Shown piece by piece: positions 21,640 through 32,075 of a stretch of DNA of 64,000 nucleotides (its first letter is position 1; the number at the start of each line of letters is the position of its first letter). This DNA comes from Ariolimax columbianus (taxonomy: Eukaryota > Mollusca > Gastropoda > Stylommatophora > Arionidae). The notes under the pieces were generated by a model. That model was not told the DNA's origin. It did no database searches and was given only the letters and a program-made list of their open reading frames with translations. Location: the NCBI GenBank assembly GCA_036924085.1, contig JAVGWX010000011.1, positions 39,022,970 through 39,086,969 of the forward strand, in the 5' to 3' direction. A program made the position numbers and the translations under genes.

Positions 21640-22271
21640 TGGGGTAGTTGTCTCGCCGCAGCGACTCAATTTCAACCAGTGTTCGTAAAGCGATCTCAGT
21701 CCCGCCAGGCGGAGCGATAGCGCGGGCTTGCGGAAAACGCTCGCCTGCCTTTCCCCGTAGAGCGAATTGGGTGCGGTTTGTGGTAGTGGCTCCTCCACCG
21801 AGGTGCGCTCGTCTGGTCCGTATCAGGAAACGTGGTCCGTCCGTGGTGATTTATCTAAGGCTTATAGCAGAGCTCGACAGTACGTCTCGCTGGTGGTCCG
21901 ACTCTCGCAAAGAGCTTGTGACCGGCAAATGGAAAGCAGGAATCGTTGCCTCGAGGCCCTGCGTTCTCCTACGGAGAAGAGCAGGCCGGCAAGCCAAATT
22001 GTCTCTAGTCCCAGTGAAATTCATCGACGAGGTCGTTGGGATCCGTTCTGCACAGAGCGCTGCCATCCCTCCTCGAGCGAGCCCGGTCGGTCGGTCGTCT
22101 GGTGCGTGTGGGAGGCCCCGTCAGGCGGTCCTAGGTCGACGGAGTGAGGGACGGGTGGAACAACCGTCCGTCCGTCCCGTCAGTCGGTCCCTGCGGCCGT
22201 CGTCCCAGTGAGGCTTTTTACACACCCTTCCTCCGCCGACCGGTGTTTGCTGTACGTACGTCTCCGACAGA
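21640..22271 (+). other. Probable 5' ETS remnant of an rDNA unit
   Basis: This GC-rich stretch contains CGGTCGGTCGGTCG-type runs and lies immediately upstream of the 18S start without a break in composition. External transcribed spacers have this character. It contrasts with the AT-richer surroundings. The identification is by position and composition only. If correct, the 18S copy came from the rDNA locus or from unprocessed pre-rRNA, not from mature 18S rRNA. A 187-codon open frame here (21648-22211) is likely a GC-rich chance frame. Confidence 0.55.
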
Positions 22272-23438
22272 TATCTGGTTGATCCTGCCAGTAGTCATAT
22301 GCTTGTCTCAAAGATTAAGCCATGCATGTCTAAGTTCACACTGTCTCACGGTGAAACCGCGAATGGCTCATTAAATCAGTCGATGTTCCTTAGATGACAC
22401 GATCCTACTTGGATAACTGTGGCAATTCTAGAGCTAATACATGCTTACCAAGCTCCGACCCTCGCGGAAAGAGCGCTTTTATTAGTTCAAAACCAATCGT
22501 CGTTTCCCCTCGCGGGGTTGCGGCGTCCCCACTGGTGACTCTGGATAACTTTGTGCTGATCGCATGGCCTCATGTGCCGGCGACGCATCTTTCAAATGTC
22601 TGCCCTATCAAATGTCGATGGTACGTGACATGCCTACCATGTTTGTAACGGGTAACGGGGAATCAGGGTTCGATTCCGGAAAGGGAGCATGAGAAACGGC
22701 TACCACATCCAAGGAAGGCAGCAGGCGCGCAACTTACCCACTCCCGGCACGGGGAGGTAGTGACGAAAAATAACAATACGGGACTCTTTCGAGGCCCCGT
22801 AATTGGAATGAGTACACTTTAAACCCTTTAACGAGGATTTTTTGTAGGGCAAGTCTGGTGCCAGCAGCCGCGGTAATTCCAGCTCCAATAGCGTATATTA
22901 AAGTTGTTGCAGTTAAAAAGCTCCAAGTTGGATCTCAGGCGCAGGCGGGCGGTCCGGCTCGCGCCGGTTCACTGCCCGTTGTCTCCTGCCCTACCGTCTG
23001 CCGGCTCTCTCCCACGGGTGCTCTTCGCTGAGCGTCCTGGGTGGCCGGCGCGTTTACTTTGAAAAAATTAGAGTGTTCAAAGCAGGCCTCGGCTGCCTGA
23101 ATAATGGTGCATGGAATAATGGAATAGGACCTCGGTTCTATTTTGTTGGTTTTCGGAACTGGAGGTAATGATTAACAGGGACAAACGGGGGCATTCGTAT
23201 TGCGGCGTTAGAGGTGAAATTCTTGGATCGCCGCAAGACGAGCTACTGCGAAAGCATTTGTCAAGAATGTTTTCATTAATCAAGAACGAAAGTCAGAGGC
23301 GCGAAGACGATCAGATACCGTCGTAGTTCTGACCATAAACGATGCCGGCTAGTGATCCGCAGGAGTTGCTTCGATGACTCTGCGGGCAGCTTCCGGGAAA
23401 CCAAAGTGTTTGGGTTCCGGGGGAAGTATGGTTGCCAA

Positions 23439-23487
<49 letters not shown>

Positions 23488-23511
23488 GCGGCTTAATTTG
23501 ACTCAACACGG
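22272..23511 (+). rRNA. 18S rRNA: 18S (SSU) rRNA, 3'-truncated, probable pseudogene
   Basis: The start TATCTGGTTGATCCTGCCAG is the conserved SSU 5' end with one change. Further landmarks include AAGCCATGCATGTCTAAG, GTGCCAGCAGCCGCGGTAAT (530 loop, about 22859), GTGAAATTCTTGGAT (23214) and AAACTTAAAGGAATTGACGG (about 23444). About 1,240 nt of a usual 1,850 nt are present. The match stops abruptly after ACTCAACACGG, so the last third (decoding site, 3' minor domain) is missing. Departures at normally invariant places, such as GCTCCAAG for the expected GCTCGTAG after the 530 loop and a small insertion near 22570, support a pseudogene. The V4 region is gastropod-like. The real rDNA array must be elsewhere. 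Confidence 0.93.
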
Positions 23512-23548
23512 CCAACACTGAAATGACTGACATGCCGAGACCACTTTC

Positions 23549-23640
23549 CTTGGGTCTAATATGGAACTGGTGCTGGATTTAGACCCTCAGAAATCTGGGG
23601 TTATGCCTCCTGTGGCTCGGTTGGTCTGCATCCAGTGTTT
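23549..23640 (+). rRNA. 28S rRNA: 28S rRNA 3'-domain fragment, module 1
   Basis: GTCTAATATGGAACTGGTGC and TGGATTTAGACCCTCAG correspond to the 28S stretch shortly upstream of the sarcin-ricin loop (CTAATAGGGAACGTGAGCTGG type). The piece follows the broken 18S end after about 40 unassigned bases. Confidence 0.7.
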
Positions 23641-23642
23641 GA

Positions 23643-23705
23643 TAAAGGAATTGACGGAAGAGCACTATCAGGAGTGGAGCCTGAGGCTAAAATTGACTAA
23701 ACACG
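23643..23705 (+). rRNA. 18S rRNA: Second, diverged 18S fragment
   Basis: AAAGGAATTGACGGAAGAGC followed by GGAGTGGAGCCTGAGG repeats the end of the main 18S copy (23447-23511) with about ten differences and breaks off at the same place. Confidence 0.85.
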
Positions 23706-23745
23706 CCAATAGTGTAGAATGACTGTCAAAAGAGAGCACCTTCGA

Positions 23746-23880
23746 TGGGTCTAATAGTGAACTTGTGCTGGTAATAGACCCACGGAAGACAGGTCAGTCT
23801 CTAAACCCCCAAATGAAAGAGCGCCTGCTACGGTAATCTGGTCTTCACCCTGCAGAAATCGCAGGCTCCAGAAACTGGGC
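23746..23880 (+). rRNA. 28S rRNA: 28S rRNA 3'-domain fragment, module 2
   Basis: CTAATAGTGAACTTGTGCTGG and GACCCACGGAAGACAGGTCAG match the 28S stretch before the sarcin-ricin loop. A degenerate form of the following region (CTACGGTAATCTGGTC, ATCGCAGGCTCCAGA) continues to about 23876. Confidence 0.72.
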
Positions 23881-23925
23881 CATTGACAAACTAAAAGCCC
23901 TCTATTGATACGGTCTGGCTAATAT

Positions 23926-24125
23926 TGAACTGGTGCTGGAAATAGACCCTCTGAAGACAGGTCAGCTTTACCCTACTAAAGACAATGCTTTGCTACGGTA
24001 ATCCTGCTAAGCCCGAGAGGAGCCGCAGACATTTTGGTTCACGTACTAGGCGGATAAGCCAACGGTTCGAGGTGAGGGATTACGGCCGAACGCCTCTAAG
24101 CCAAAAATCCCGCCCAAAAGCAGCC
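23926..24125 (+). rRNA. 28S rRNA: 28S rRNA 3'-end fragment, module 3
   Basis: This is the longest 28S piece. It holds ACAGGTCAGCTTTACCCTAC, TACGGTAATCCTGCTAAGC, a degenerate sarcin-ricin loop CCCGAGAGGAGCCGCAG, and CGAACGCCTCTAAGCC with ATCCCGCCC near the 28S 3' end. The sarcin-ricin loop would be AGTACGAGAGGAAC in a working gene, so this copy is defective. Confidence 0.85.
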
Positions 24126-24437
24126 CAGCACGAATGCAAAGGAAGGCTTCGACATGGTGGGGATATCGGGGTCACGCTCCAGCCCCGCCCGATCAAGCCG
24201 CAGAATGAGGTCTCTGCCGTCCGCTGATAAAAGCGGGTGGGAAGCTGCTCGATATTCACCCCATACGGCGATGAGGAATGAAATCATTTGTAGAAGACTT
24301 AGTTCTCGGGCGGGTGCCCTAAGCAGTAGATCAGCTACCTCACTGCGAACTGCTGAGACTCAACCCTTGACCATGTCCGCTCCCTAGGCGGACAATATCT
24401 CCGTGCAAGACTAGGCTTGTCACCTGGTCAAATGCAC
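24126..24437. other. Spacer between 28S fragments
   Basis: The stretch carries TTCGACATGGTGGGGATAT and GCCCGATCAAGCCGCAG, echoed after module 4 as TACGACATGGCTGGGCCG and GCCCGATCGAGCCGCAGG. It is therefore part of the repeated rRNA-derived module, perhaps the last bases of 28S or the spacer beyond it. Confidence 0.5.
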
Positions 24438-24565
24438 TATTTCGAGAGGAATCACAGGTCGCTGACATTTGGTCCACGTGCTTGGCTGATAAGCTACCAT
24501 CTGAGGGATTACGGCCGAACGCCTCTAAGCCAGAATCCCGCCCAAAATCTCAGCACCGCTGAGAT
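24438..24565 (+). rRNA. 28S rRNA: 28S rRNA 3'-end fragment, module 4
   Basis: CGAGAGGAATCACAGG, GACATTTGGTCCACGTGCTT, GGCTGATAAGCTACCATCTG and CGCCTCTAAGCCAGAATCCC again match the 28S 3' end. About 15 bases between GGCTGA and AAGCTACC of a normal 28S are deleted. Confidence 0.85.
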
Positions 24566-24985
24566 GGGAGGCTACGACATGGCTGGGCCGTGTGTCCCGG
24601 CCCGATCGAGCCGCAGGAATGCACCTGGTAAAATGCACTCCTTCCTTGCTCTTTGCATCTGTCTGCTATCAGTCATTCCAATGGACGCAGAAGAGATGCA
24701 GTCCAGCGGACACTGCACCTCCTGTCCTATGGTGACAAGCTCCCTGGTGGCGGGGAATGCTAGGCGTACCATCACTGCAGATGAGCCGAGAAAATAGAGC
24801 GAGCAAAAAGATACCTCACTCATATGCATATGCTACGTTTCTGGCAGGACGTGACGATCCTGGGAAAAAGTCACACTGGACTGCCTCTCTTCCGGGATAG
24901 TACAAACTAGTACATAGTCCATCATATCATTGCCAAACGCTATAGACACGAGTAGGGAAGACTCGATAGTCCTGCAAGACAACTT
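24566..24985. other. End of rRNA-derived block, then unassigned
   Basis: The first 60 bases repeat the 24145-24200 spacer. Beyond 24625 nothing is recognised. A small frame near 24632 starting MHSFLALCICLLSV resembles a signal peptide but lacks any other support. Confidence 0.4.
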
Positions 24986-24989
24986 CCCA

Positions 24990-25180
24990 AGAGAGACAAC
25001 TCTGACCAAAAACAACTGCTGCCTTGCAGTTAGGCTGGGGACAGCCAAAGGCTAAGGAGGGCAACCCTACAGAAACGCCTGTTGAAATCGGATGCACTGA
25101 GCCACTGGCTAACAAATTAAATCAGTGCAACGTAAATATCGCTGTAAACAGCGTACGATGAAGAAGAAGATATCCGTTTG
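24990..25180 (+). repeat. Family A-like fragment with GAA tail
   Basis: GGCTAAGGAGGGCAACCC, GAAATCGGATGCACTGAG and TAAATATCGCTGTAAAC are diverged family A words in the right order. The fragment ends in GATGAAGAAGAAGA. Confidence 0.55.
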
Positions 25181-25184
25181 TGAA

Positions 25185-25915
25185 CCTTAACTGCGTGCAG
25201 TTAAGGAGCCAAGAAACTTGACCCACTTCCATCTGGCCTGACTAAGAAAACTGCTGAACATAAAATGGCAAGATAGGATCGCAGATGTAGAAGTTTACTC
25301 GCGGGCTGGCACGGCAAACATCCACACATCTTTGAGCAAATCGCAGCTTAGATGGACTGGCCATGTTCTCCGCATGTCAGATGGACTGGCCATGTTGTCC
25401 GCATGTCAGATGGACTGGCCATGTTGTCCGCATGTCAGATAGACTGGCCATGTTGTCCGCATGTCAGATGGACTGGCCATGTTGTCCGTATGTCAGATGG
25501 ACTGGCCATGTTTTCCGCATGTCAGATGGACTGGCCATGTTGTCCGCATGTCAGATGGACTGGCCATGTTGTCCGCATGTCAGATGGACTGGCCATGTTG
25601 TCCGCATGTCAGATGGACTGGCCATGTTGTCCGCATGTTAGATGAGTGACTTTCAAAGAGAATATTCTATGGCGAGCTTGAGTCAGACAAGCTAGCTCGC
25701 GGCGACCAACTGCAGCGTTACAGAAACAGTCGGTAAACCTCAATGAAGAACTGTGACATTGCCCTTGAAACTGGTAGAAAATTTCTGCTGATCGCTCTGC
25801 CGGGCGTAGAAAAATGTCAGATGACACGGTGCATATGGAGCAGATACGATTCGTGGAAGCTGCACGGATATATGCCACACAAAAGACAAGAGACGAGTTA
25901 CCTCCGTCTGACGGT
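25185..25915 (+). pseudogene. LINE RT C-terminal fragment with internal array
   Basis: The plus strand encodes LRKLLNIKWQDRIADVEVYS and LSKSQLRWTGHVLRMSDG, then a tandem array of that last motif, then after frame changes FYGELESDKLARGDQLQRY. It is related to the LINE at 20160-21095, where the same GHxVRMSDE and YG blocks occur once. Here the YGEL codon is GAG, where the 20580 copy has TAG. Confidence 0.85.
25350..25639. repeat. Minisatellite, 29-bp unit, 10 copies, LINE-derived
   Basis: The unit AGATGGACTGGCCATGTTGT plus CCGCATGTC repeats ten times with very few changes. It encodes the RWTGHVxRMSD motif of the host LINE. Because 29 is not a multiple of three, all frames rotate through it and long artefactual open frames result. 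Confidence 0.95.
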
Positions 25916-26204
25916 CATACAGTGCTTCTCTGCCCTCAGTGCTTTCGGACTCGGATTGGTTTGATCAGCCACCTCTGAACCCACTCCATGATTGACAGAT
26001 GACAATGTGGTCCTCTTCGGAAACTATTAACAAACAATATAACAACAACACGACTCACTTTTCGTGCTTTGTATTGCGTGAAGTTGTGTTTCTAACCCAC
26101 TGTGACTACACCAAAACACGTCATATCTATTCTCGCCCCTACGTTTTTCTGCTGCGCCATGTACTGGTTCCTCGCACAGTCTTCTGCACACAACTCATTA
26201 GTCC

Positions 26205-26700
26205 TTGTCGGCGACTCACTGGTACTGATCTCGTCTACGCCGATACCGTCCTCATACCGGACCACGATTCTCAGGCTCTTGTAGGCTCCCGGCAGGCACT
26301 GGATCGGTCGGCTCTCCACCTAGGCTTGTACATCTCCAAGCCAAAGACGAAATTATGAAACATCAGCAACTGCCCCTCTGTGTTGAGCATCACCGTAAAC
26401 GACAAACGTGGTGCAGCTATTGAAGACTTTGTCTGCCTGTGTAGTAGGCAGTCCTATGACGCACGCGGCAGTTACATCAGCCGTAGGATTCGCCTGGCGT
26501 CTTCAACAATGCCCTTGCTCCGCGGAGTCTGTTTCCAATGTAGGATATCTCTGGAGACCGTGCTTCGTATATACTCATCCTGAATCGTTCTAATCATCCC
26601 TTGCGGCTCCGAGAGCTGACAATATCACAGCCGACCCGGTAGCGTTCTGAGACATTCCACGAGCGCAACCAGAGGCGTATCTGCAACATGATTTCCAATC
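26205..26700 (+). pseudogene. LINE RT palm and thumb fragment
   Basis: The plus strand encodes GTDLVYADTVLIPDH (a mutated YADD catalytic box), LGLYISKPKTKL, a frameshift, IEDFVCLCSRQSYDARG, RRIRLASSTMPLLRGV, SLETVLRIYSS and a degenerate FHERNQRRI block. This is a non-LTR element of a family seen once here. The catalytic box is damaged. Confidence 0.82.
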
Positions 26701-27400
26701 TAACCCTAACCCTAGACTTCCTAAGATGGCAGGATTATGCAGGAAATTCGCCTTTATTCTCGCAGAATGTTTTGACACTCTCAAGGGATCACTCTGCGAG
26801 ATCACTGTCTCAAATCCTGTTCTAAAAATATATTTTGTTTTGTTTGGGGTGAATTAAGACGCAAGTACCCGGAACTTTTTGTGTGTAACGACCATTGATT
26901 GCTCGCTGCTGAATCTCAGAATCACCTTTCATTGCTATTCAGAATATCTTCACCGCGTCTCACAATAATTCAGTCATGTATGCAAGAATCATTCCCGACT
27001 CTCGGGTCTCAACATAAAATTCGAAATTCTTTGCAATTTTTGTGTCTGCGGATTTCATGTTCTCTTAATTGTTTAACATTTTATAAAAATGAAATATAGC
27101 CATTATCATAAAACTAGCTCGTCTTTTCCCTGAGGTAGAACGGAAGACCAGGAGTCTAATTGTTAGCAGACAATGTTTCCGTACAGTCGCCAGTGATCAT
27201 TTCTATTCTGTATTGGGGGAGGGGAGGTCAAAACAAAGAGTGCATAGAATATATCACTTGAGAGCGACCCAGGACAGATGGGGGCTCACGTAGATAGAAC
27301 AAAGAGTCAATCCTTGGGGAGGTGTGTCGGAAAATATCCTCTCAGTGGCATGTGCCCCCAAGAGGTCCTAAATGTCAGTTATTAATTTGATAAATCTATA
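26701..27400. other. No recognised feature
   Basis: AT-rich sequence. Two tandem CTAACC words near 26700 resemble telomere repeats but are too few to matter. Confidence 0.45.
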
Positions 27401-27402
27401 TC

Positions 27403-27612
27403 TTGCTCTCTCACTCGTTGTCTCTCTGCCTCTCTCGCTCGTTGTCTCTCTGCCTCTCTCGCTCGTTGTCTCTCTGCCTCTTTCGCTCGTTGTCTCTCTG
27501 CCTCTCTCGCTCGTTGTCTCTCTGCCTCTCTCGCTCGTTGTCTCTCTGCCTCTCTCGCTCGTTGTCTCTCTGCCTCTCTCGCTCGTTGTCTCTCTGCCTC
27601 TCTCGCTCGTTA
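27403..27612. repeat. Minisatellite, 24-bp unit, about 9 copies
   Basis: The unit is GTCTCTCTGCCTCTCTCGCT plus CGTT, nearly invariant. Confidence 0.95.
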
Positions 27613-27873
27613 TGTCAGTTCATTTCCTGTTCTCTCCAGAGCTCTAACTTTACTTCTATTCAATATCACGTTAGCTTCTTGATTGAAACATGATTTTTTC
27701 ATTGCTGGGGATTACATATTTTGTTTGTTTGTTAATATCGCTGCGGATGCTCACACATTTTAAAAAGATTGTTCATCATCATTTCGTGGTTTTGTTGTTT
27801 ACAAGGACCAGGCTACCGTGCAACGAAACTCCTGTCATCTTCTAATCTTACGTTGCCCTTTTTTGTGTTTCCA

Positions 27874-28343
27874 TTTGCCGTCTCCATTTACCGTCCCGAT
27901 TTGCCTTCTCCATTTGCCGTCTCCATTTGCCGTCCCGATTTCCCTTCTCCATTTGCCGTCTCCATTTTCCGTCTCCATTTGCCGTCTCCATTTCCCGTCT
28001 CCATTTCCCGTTTCCATTTCCCGTCTCCATTTGCCGTCTCCATTTTCCGTCTCCATTTCCCGTCTCCATTTCCCGTCTCCATTTCCCGTCTCCATTGCCC
28101 GTCTCCATTTGCCGTCTCCATTTGCCGTCTCCATTTGCCGTCTCCATTTGCTGTCCCGATTTCCCGTCTCCATTTCCGTCTCTATCTGCCGTCTCCATTT
28201 GCCGTCTCCATTTGCTGTCCCGATTTCCCGTCTCCATTTCCGTCTCTATCTGCCGTCTCCATTTGCCGTCTCCATTTGCCGTCTCTATTTGCTGTCCCGA
28301 TTTCCCGTCTCCATTTGCCGTCTCCATTTGCCGTCTCCATTTG
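27874..28343. repeat. Minisatellite, 13-bp unit, about 36 copies
   Basis: The unit is GTCTCCATTTGCC with CCC, TTC and CCGATTT variants. A 13-bp period leaves both strands open over long stretches (up to about 200 codons). These frames are artefacts of periodicity. Confidence 0.95.
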
Positions 28344-28345
28344 CA

Positions 28346-28555
28346 AATGTATTCCATCCAATATGGGGGTGTAAAGCCTTGCCCACTGCAGACTAATATA
28401 CAAAAGACAAGTCATTAAGTAATAACAATCTTATAATAAAGTGCATGAAAGATTATGTTCAACAGACAATTTTATTTCAGGCCGCAGACCGGCTCTTTCG
28501 CATTACTCCATCTAGGGATCTTGATGATCGCACCACAGTCGCCTTGCACCGGGGA
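28346..28555. other. No recognised feature
   Basis: Short unassigned gap before a mariner remnant. Confidence 0.4.
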
Positions 28556-28559
28556 AGAA

Positions 28560-29050
28560 CAGCGAGGCGTTACTCATGTCTAATGGTCAGAGAGTGGGAA
28601 ACCGTCTGAAATCTGCAGGAGATTAAACGTCCAGTATGAGGACGTTTGAGTCAGAGGAGAGTGGGTGCATGGGTAGACATTTTCAAACGGAAGGTAGACT
28701 GTCTTTGATGTTCGGCGACGTGGGAGACCAACAAGCAGGGCAACTGGCACAGTGAAACAGAAGATCGACCAGCTAATCCGTGGCAATTTGTGAGTCACTA
28801 TTGATGAAATAACTGTAGATTTCAACACGAGTTACGGCACAGAAAATTGACCATGATGACCTCGGTTATATGAAAGTGTGAAGCAGATGGGTCCCAATAT
28901 AACTGACAACAAGGTAATAGAGGCCGTCGAAAATTGGTCGAAGCTTACAACAGTTTTCTTTTCCAAATTTCTAGAGGACATCCACAAGTTAGTGGATATA
29001 GTATATTTCCAGACACCGTGAATATGTAGAAAAACAAGACACACACAATG
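28560..29050 (+). pseudogene. Degenerate mariner-like transposase, N-terminal half
   Basis: Several frames read in order VDIFKRKVDCL, KIDQLIRGN, VTIDEITVDFNTSYGT, DLGYMKV and SRWVP. This is the helix-turn-helix region and the KVxxRWVP linker before the catalytic domain in mariner transposases. The catalytic part is not seen. Stops occur in all frames. Confidence 0.72.
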
Positions 29051-29333
29051 TCGTGTTCGCACTATTGTAAGAATAATATTAATACAATTGATGCTTCTTA
29101 AGTTATTTCTGTGTGTTTAGGAAATGCGCAGAGGAAAGACAGAAACATCGACAGGGTGCAAATACTATGAGAACATGATAATACAGTATGATATGATACC
29201 ATAATGCTCTTTGAGGTTAGCTTTACGGAGAATTCGAAACAAAAACATTTACTAGTATTTCTAACATTTCTATCATCACCCCGGCCGCCGCCGTCTTCGA
29301 CGCTACCACCACCAAGAACACAACCACCACCGT

Positions 29334-29700
29334 GTGTATGTATGTATGTATGTATGTATGTATGTATGTATGTATGTATGTATGTATGTATGTATGTATG
29401 TGGGTATGTATGTATGTATGTATGTATGTATGTATGTATGTATGTATGAATGTATGTATGTATGTATGTATACATGTATGTATGCATGCACGCACGCACG
29501 TACATACGTACGGTCGGACAGACGGATGGATGGATGGATCAATGGGTAGGGTAGAATGGGTGTGTTGGTGGGTTTTTTGATGGATGGATGCATGCATGCA
29601 TGCATGTCTGTGTTTTGTATATGATTGAATGTGTACGTGGGTAGGTAATATGTGGGTATTTGGGTGGGTAATATGTGGGTGTGTATGTGTACACACATAT
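29334..29700. repeat. (TATG)n microsatellite with GT-rich flank
   Basis: About 40 TATG units at 29334-29490 are followed by GCATGCATGC, GGATGGATGG and GTGGGTA variants. Long open frames on both strands (MYVC or YIHT repeats) are artefacts. Confidence 0.95.
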
Positions 29701-30025
29701 ACTCTCCCTCACACACACGCACACAAAGATACACTCACAAACGTTGTTTTAACAACATACACACAAACACAACGATGATAACAATACACACAGTTAACAC
29801 ATATATTTGCCAACGGATAATGCATTTCCGTTGATTACAATTTCTTAGACATTAAACCCCCAAAAGTCCATCGATTGCTTGCTGTCTGCTACAGGTGTTC
29901 CATAGTCAAATCATCAAGAGGACACATTCCATAAAGTTAATGAACTTAGTAAAGACAATTTATTTTTGCCTCAGGTCTTCGCCAAACAAATGTACGTGTG
30001 TTTGTAATATTTATAAGGGTTAGGC
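29701..30025. other. No recognised feature
   Basis: A CA-rich start, then AT-rich unassigned sequence. Confidence 0.4.
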
Positions 30026-30028
30026 ATT

Positions 30029-30405
30029 GCCGAGTGATTTGTCAGGGTCTGTGCGTATGACTATGACAAGAATAGCACCACTGCCCCACAGAGAGCATGT
30101 CGTAAGAGGCGACTAACTTTGTGGCATGGCATAACGCCGGCTATAGTTAGGTGGTTTGTTAAGAGCAGAATATATGACGTCTAACAGGCGGGTCTACTTT
30201 GCTGTAATGTTTGAGTCTGTTAATATGCACTCACACATCAGTTAATCACACTCTATAGTGCGGTAATAAGCTGCACCAGCCTATCCCGCTAAGCAGGAAA
30301 TCCTTTCCTGGCTACATCCAAGTCACACCAGAGACGGGACATTGCACAGGGGATTATGCCTCTGTAGAAGTATAGGTCAACTAAGACTTTAGACTAAGAA
30401 AGATT
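30029..30405 (+). repeat. Interspersed repeat family D, plus copy
   Basis: The copy matches 47526-47902 for about 375 bp. Shared words include TAGCACCACTGCC, GGCATGGCATAAC, TGGCTACATCCA and CCTCTGTAGAAGTA. No coding potential and no tRNA boxes are evident. A non-autonomous element is likely. Confidence 0.85.
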
Positions 30406-30738
30406 AAGGCTAGGCATTCGTCATGTCCGTTCATGTTCTATCAAGCACACAACAAGCGTGTCAACTTAATCAGGGGCTAATTGAGCTCATGAAGAGGACC
30501 CTACTCGACTTGTAGATGGACAGTACTTATCATTAATACTAGATGACTTCTCTTATTCTTTGTCTTTTTCCTCTCCTTCTGCATCTTCTGCTAGAGAAGC
30601 ATCCCCATAAACGAACCTGAGCATCATATATAATGAGGTCAAGATCATCGTTAAATACAACTTCAGGTGAAAATAGGATGATTCACACCTCGACATGCGA
30701 AAAGATTTATAATAAATAATTTAAATAGAGAAGAGCAA
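30406..30738. other. No recognised feature
   Basis: Unassigned. Confidence 0.4.
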
Positions 30739-30739
30739 G

Positions 30740-31000
30740 TCATCATCTGTAGTCTGAGAACTGGGCATACCAGACTCAAGGGCCATTTTCACAACAAACG
30801 AGGATTGCGACAGATGACATGTGTCCATGTGGGGAGCATACCATGACCGTGGAACACATCCTACAAAGCTGAATGTTCACGCAAGAAGAGAGAACAATAC
30901 TGGTCTCGCGAATCAGATATGAGACAAAAAGCTGTATGGAACTAAAACAGCATTACAACAACGGTGACCTTCGTAAGAGATACCAGGGACCTATATCTGA
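30740..31000 (+). pseudogene. LINE C-terminal fragment with zinc knuckle
   Basis: The plus strand encodes VIICSLRTGHTRLKGHFHNK, then CPCGEHTMTVEHILQ, then ELKQHYNNGDLRKRY. The LRTGHxRL...CxCG...EHILQ order is the end of non-LTR elements that carry an RNase H domain. The element ends in a (GAA)n tail. Confidence 0.78.
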
Positions 31001-31007
31001 TGATGGA

Positions 31008-31080
31008 AAAAGAAGAAGAGAAAAGAAGAAGAAGAAGAAGAAGAAGAAGAAGGAAAAGAAGAAGAAGAAGAAAAAGACAA
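31008..31080. repeat. (GAA)n tract, probable LINE tail
   Basis: AAGAAG repeats directly follow the LINE end at 31000. The same tail type is seen at 36695, 42305 and 60520. Confidence 0.85.
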
Positions 31081-31084
31081 AATT

Positions 31085-31198
31085 ATGTCAGGCCGAAAGG
31101 TGCAGTACAACGAATTTTGTTCTCTGGAAAACACCCTGCTACTTGCACATTCTTTTCCCGGCTTAGTAGTGGGAGTTTAATAACGAACGCCGGCGAAA
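31085..31198 (+). repeat. Family A 3' fragment
   Basis: GGCCGAAAGGTGCAGTACAAC, TGTTCTCTGGAAAACACCCTGC and TAATAACGAACGCC are the family A 3' end, diverged. Confidence 0.6.
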
Positions 31199-31437
31199 GA
31201 AGACGATTGATAAAAAGTTGTTTTCCTGTTAACTAGCAAAGCATACATGGGTCTAAGCTGAATCGTCACGATGTGACCTTGACATATAATCATTTTTATG
31301 AGTTCATGTTATTCGCCACGTATATTAATATTGTGTTTCCTTTGATTGTACTTCGTCTTATTACACAGTTTCTGTTGGAAGATATTTGTGGTCGGTAGAT
31401 TTCGCGGGGAACATTAATGTATATGTTCGATCGAAAT

Positions 31438-32075
31438 GTCGTCATCTTCTTCTACTTCTTCTTATTCTTCTTCTTCTTCTTCTTTTTCTTCTTCGTCTTC
31501 TGCGTCTTCTTCTTGTTCTTGGTCTTCTTCTTCTTCGTCTTCTTCTTCTTCTTCTTCTTCGTCTTCTTTTGTTCGTGTTCTTCGTCTTCTTTTTCTTCTT
31601 TTTCGTCTTCGTCTTCTTCTTGTTATGCTTCTATTCCATCACCATCATTATCATCTACTTCGTCTTCTACTTTTTCTTCTTCGTCATCATTTTCTATTTC
31701 ATCTGCTTCATCATCATCTTATTTTCCATCATGTACGTTTTGACCATGGTCTTCTTCATCATCAATTTCTTCATCGTGTGTTTTTGTATCCACAACGTTT
31801 ACATCTTCTCCAGCATCAATTTCTTCATCGTGTTTTTCTGTATCACCAACGTCTACATCTTCTTCATCATCTTCTTCTTCATCATGTTTGTCTTTTTCAT
31901 AGTCTTCATCATCATCATGATCATCTTGTTTGTCATCACCCTCAATTTGTTCTTCTTCATCTTCTCTCTTTTTTTTCTTTTTTTTCTTTTCTTCTTCATT
32001 ACATTTGTTTCTTCATCTTTTATCTTCTTGTTATTTTTCTTCAACTTCTTCATCTTTACCTGCTTCTTACTTCTC
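31438..32075. repeat. Degenerate (TTC)n / (CAT)n trinucleotide array
   Basis: CTT and CAT trimers alternate for over 600 bp. Long open frames (S-, F- or L-rich, up to 285 codons) are artefacts. Confidence 0.92.

Noticed and set aside
21648..22211. 187-codon frame upstream of 18S
   Set aside because: It lies in the GC-rich ETS-like region, where stop codons are rare by composition, and it has no recognisable domain.
24632..24797. Small secreted peptide with signal-like start
   Set aside because: A single short frame in rRNA-derived surroundings, with no homology or regulatory support.
26698..26714. Telomere-like CTAACCCTAACCCTA
   Set aside because: Only about two and a half units; too short to indicate an interstitial telomere.
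27769..28396. Up to 201-codon frames across a 13-bp array
   Set aside because: Period artefact; frames are open on both strands.
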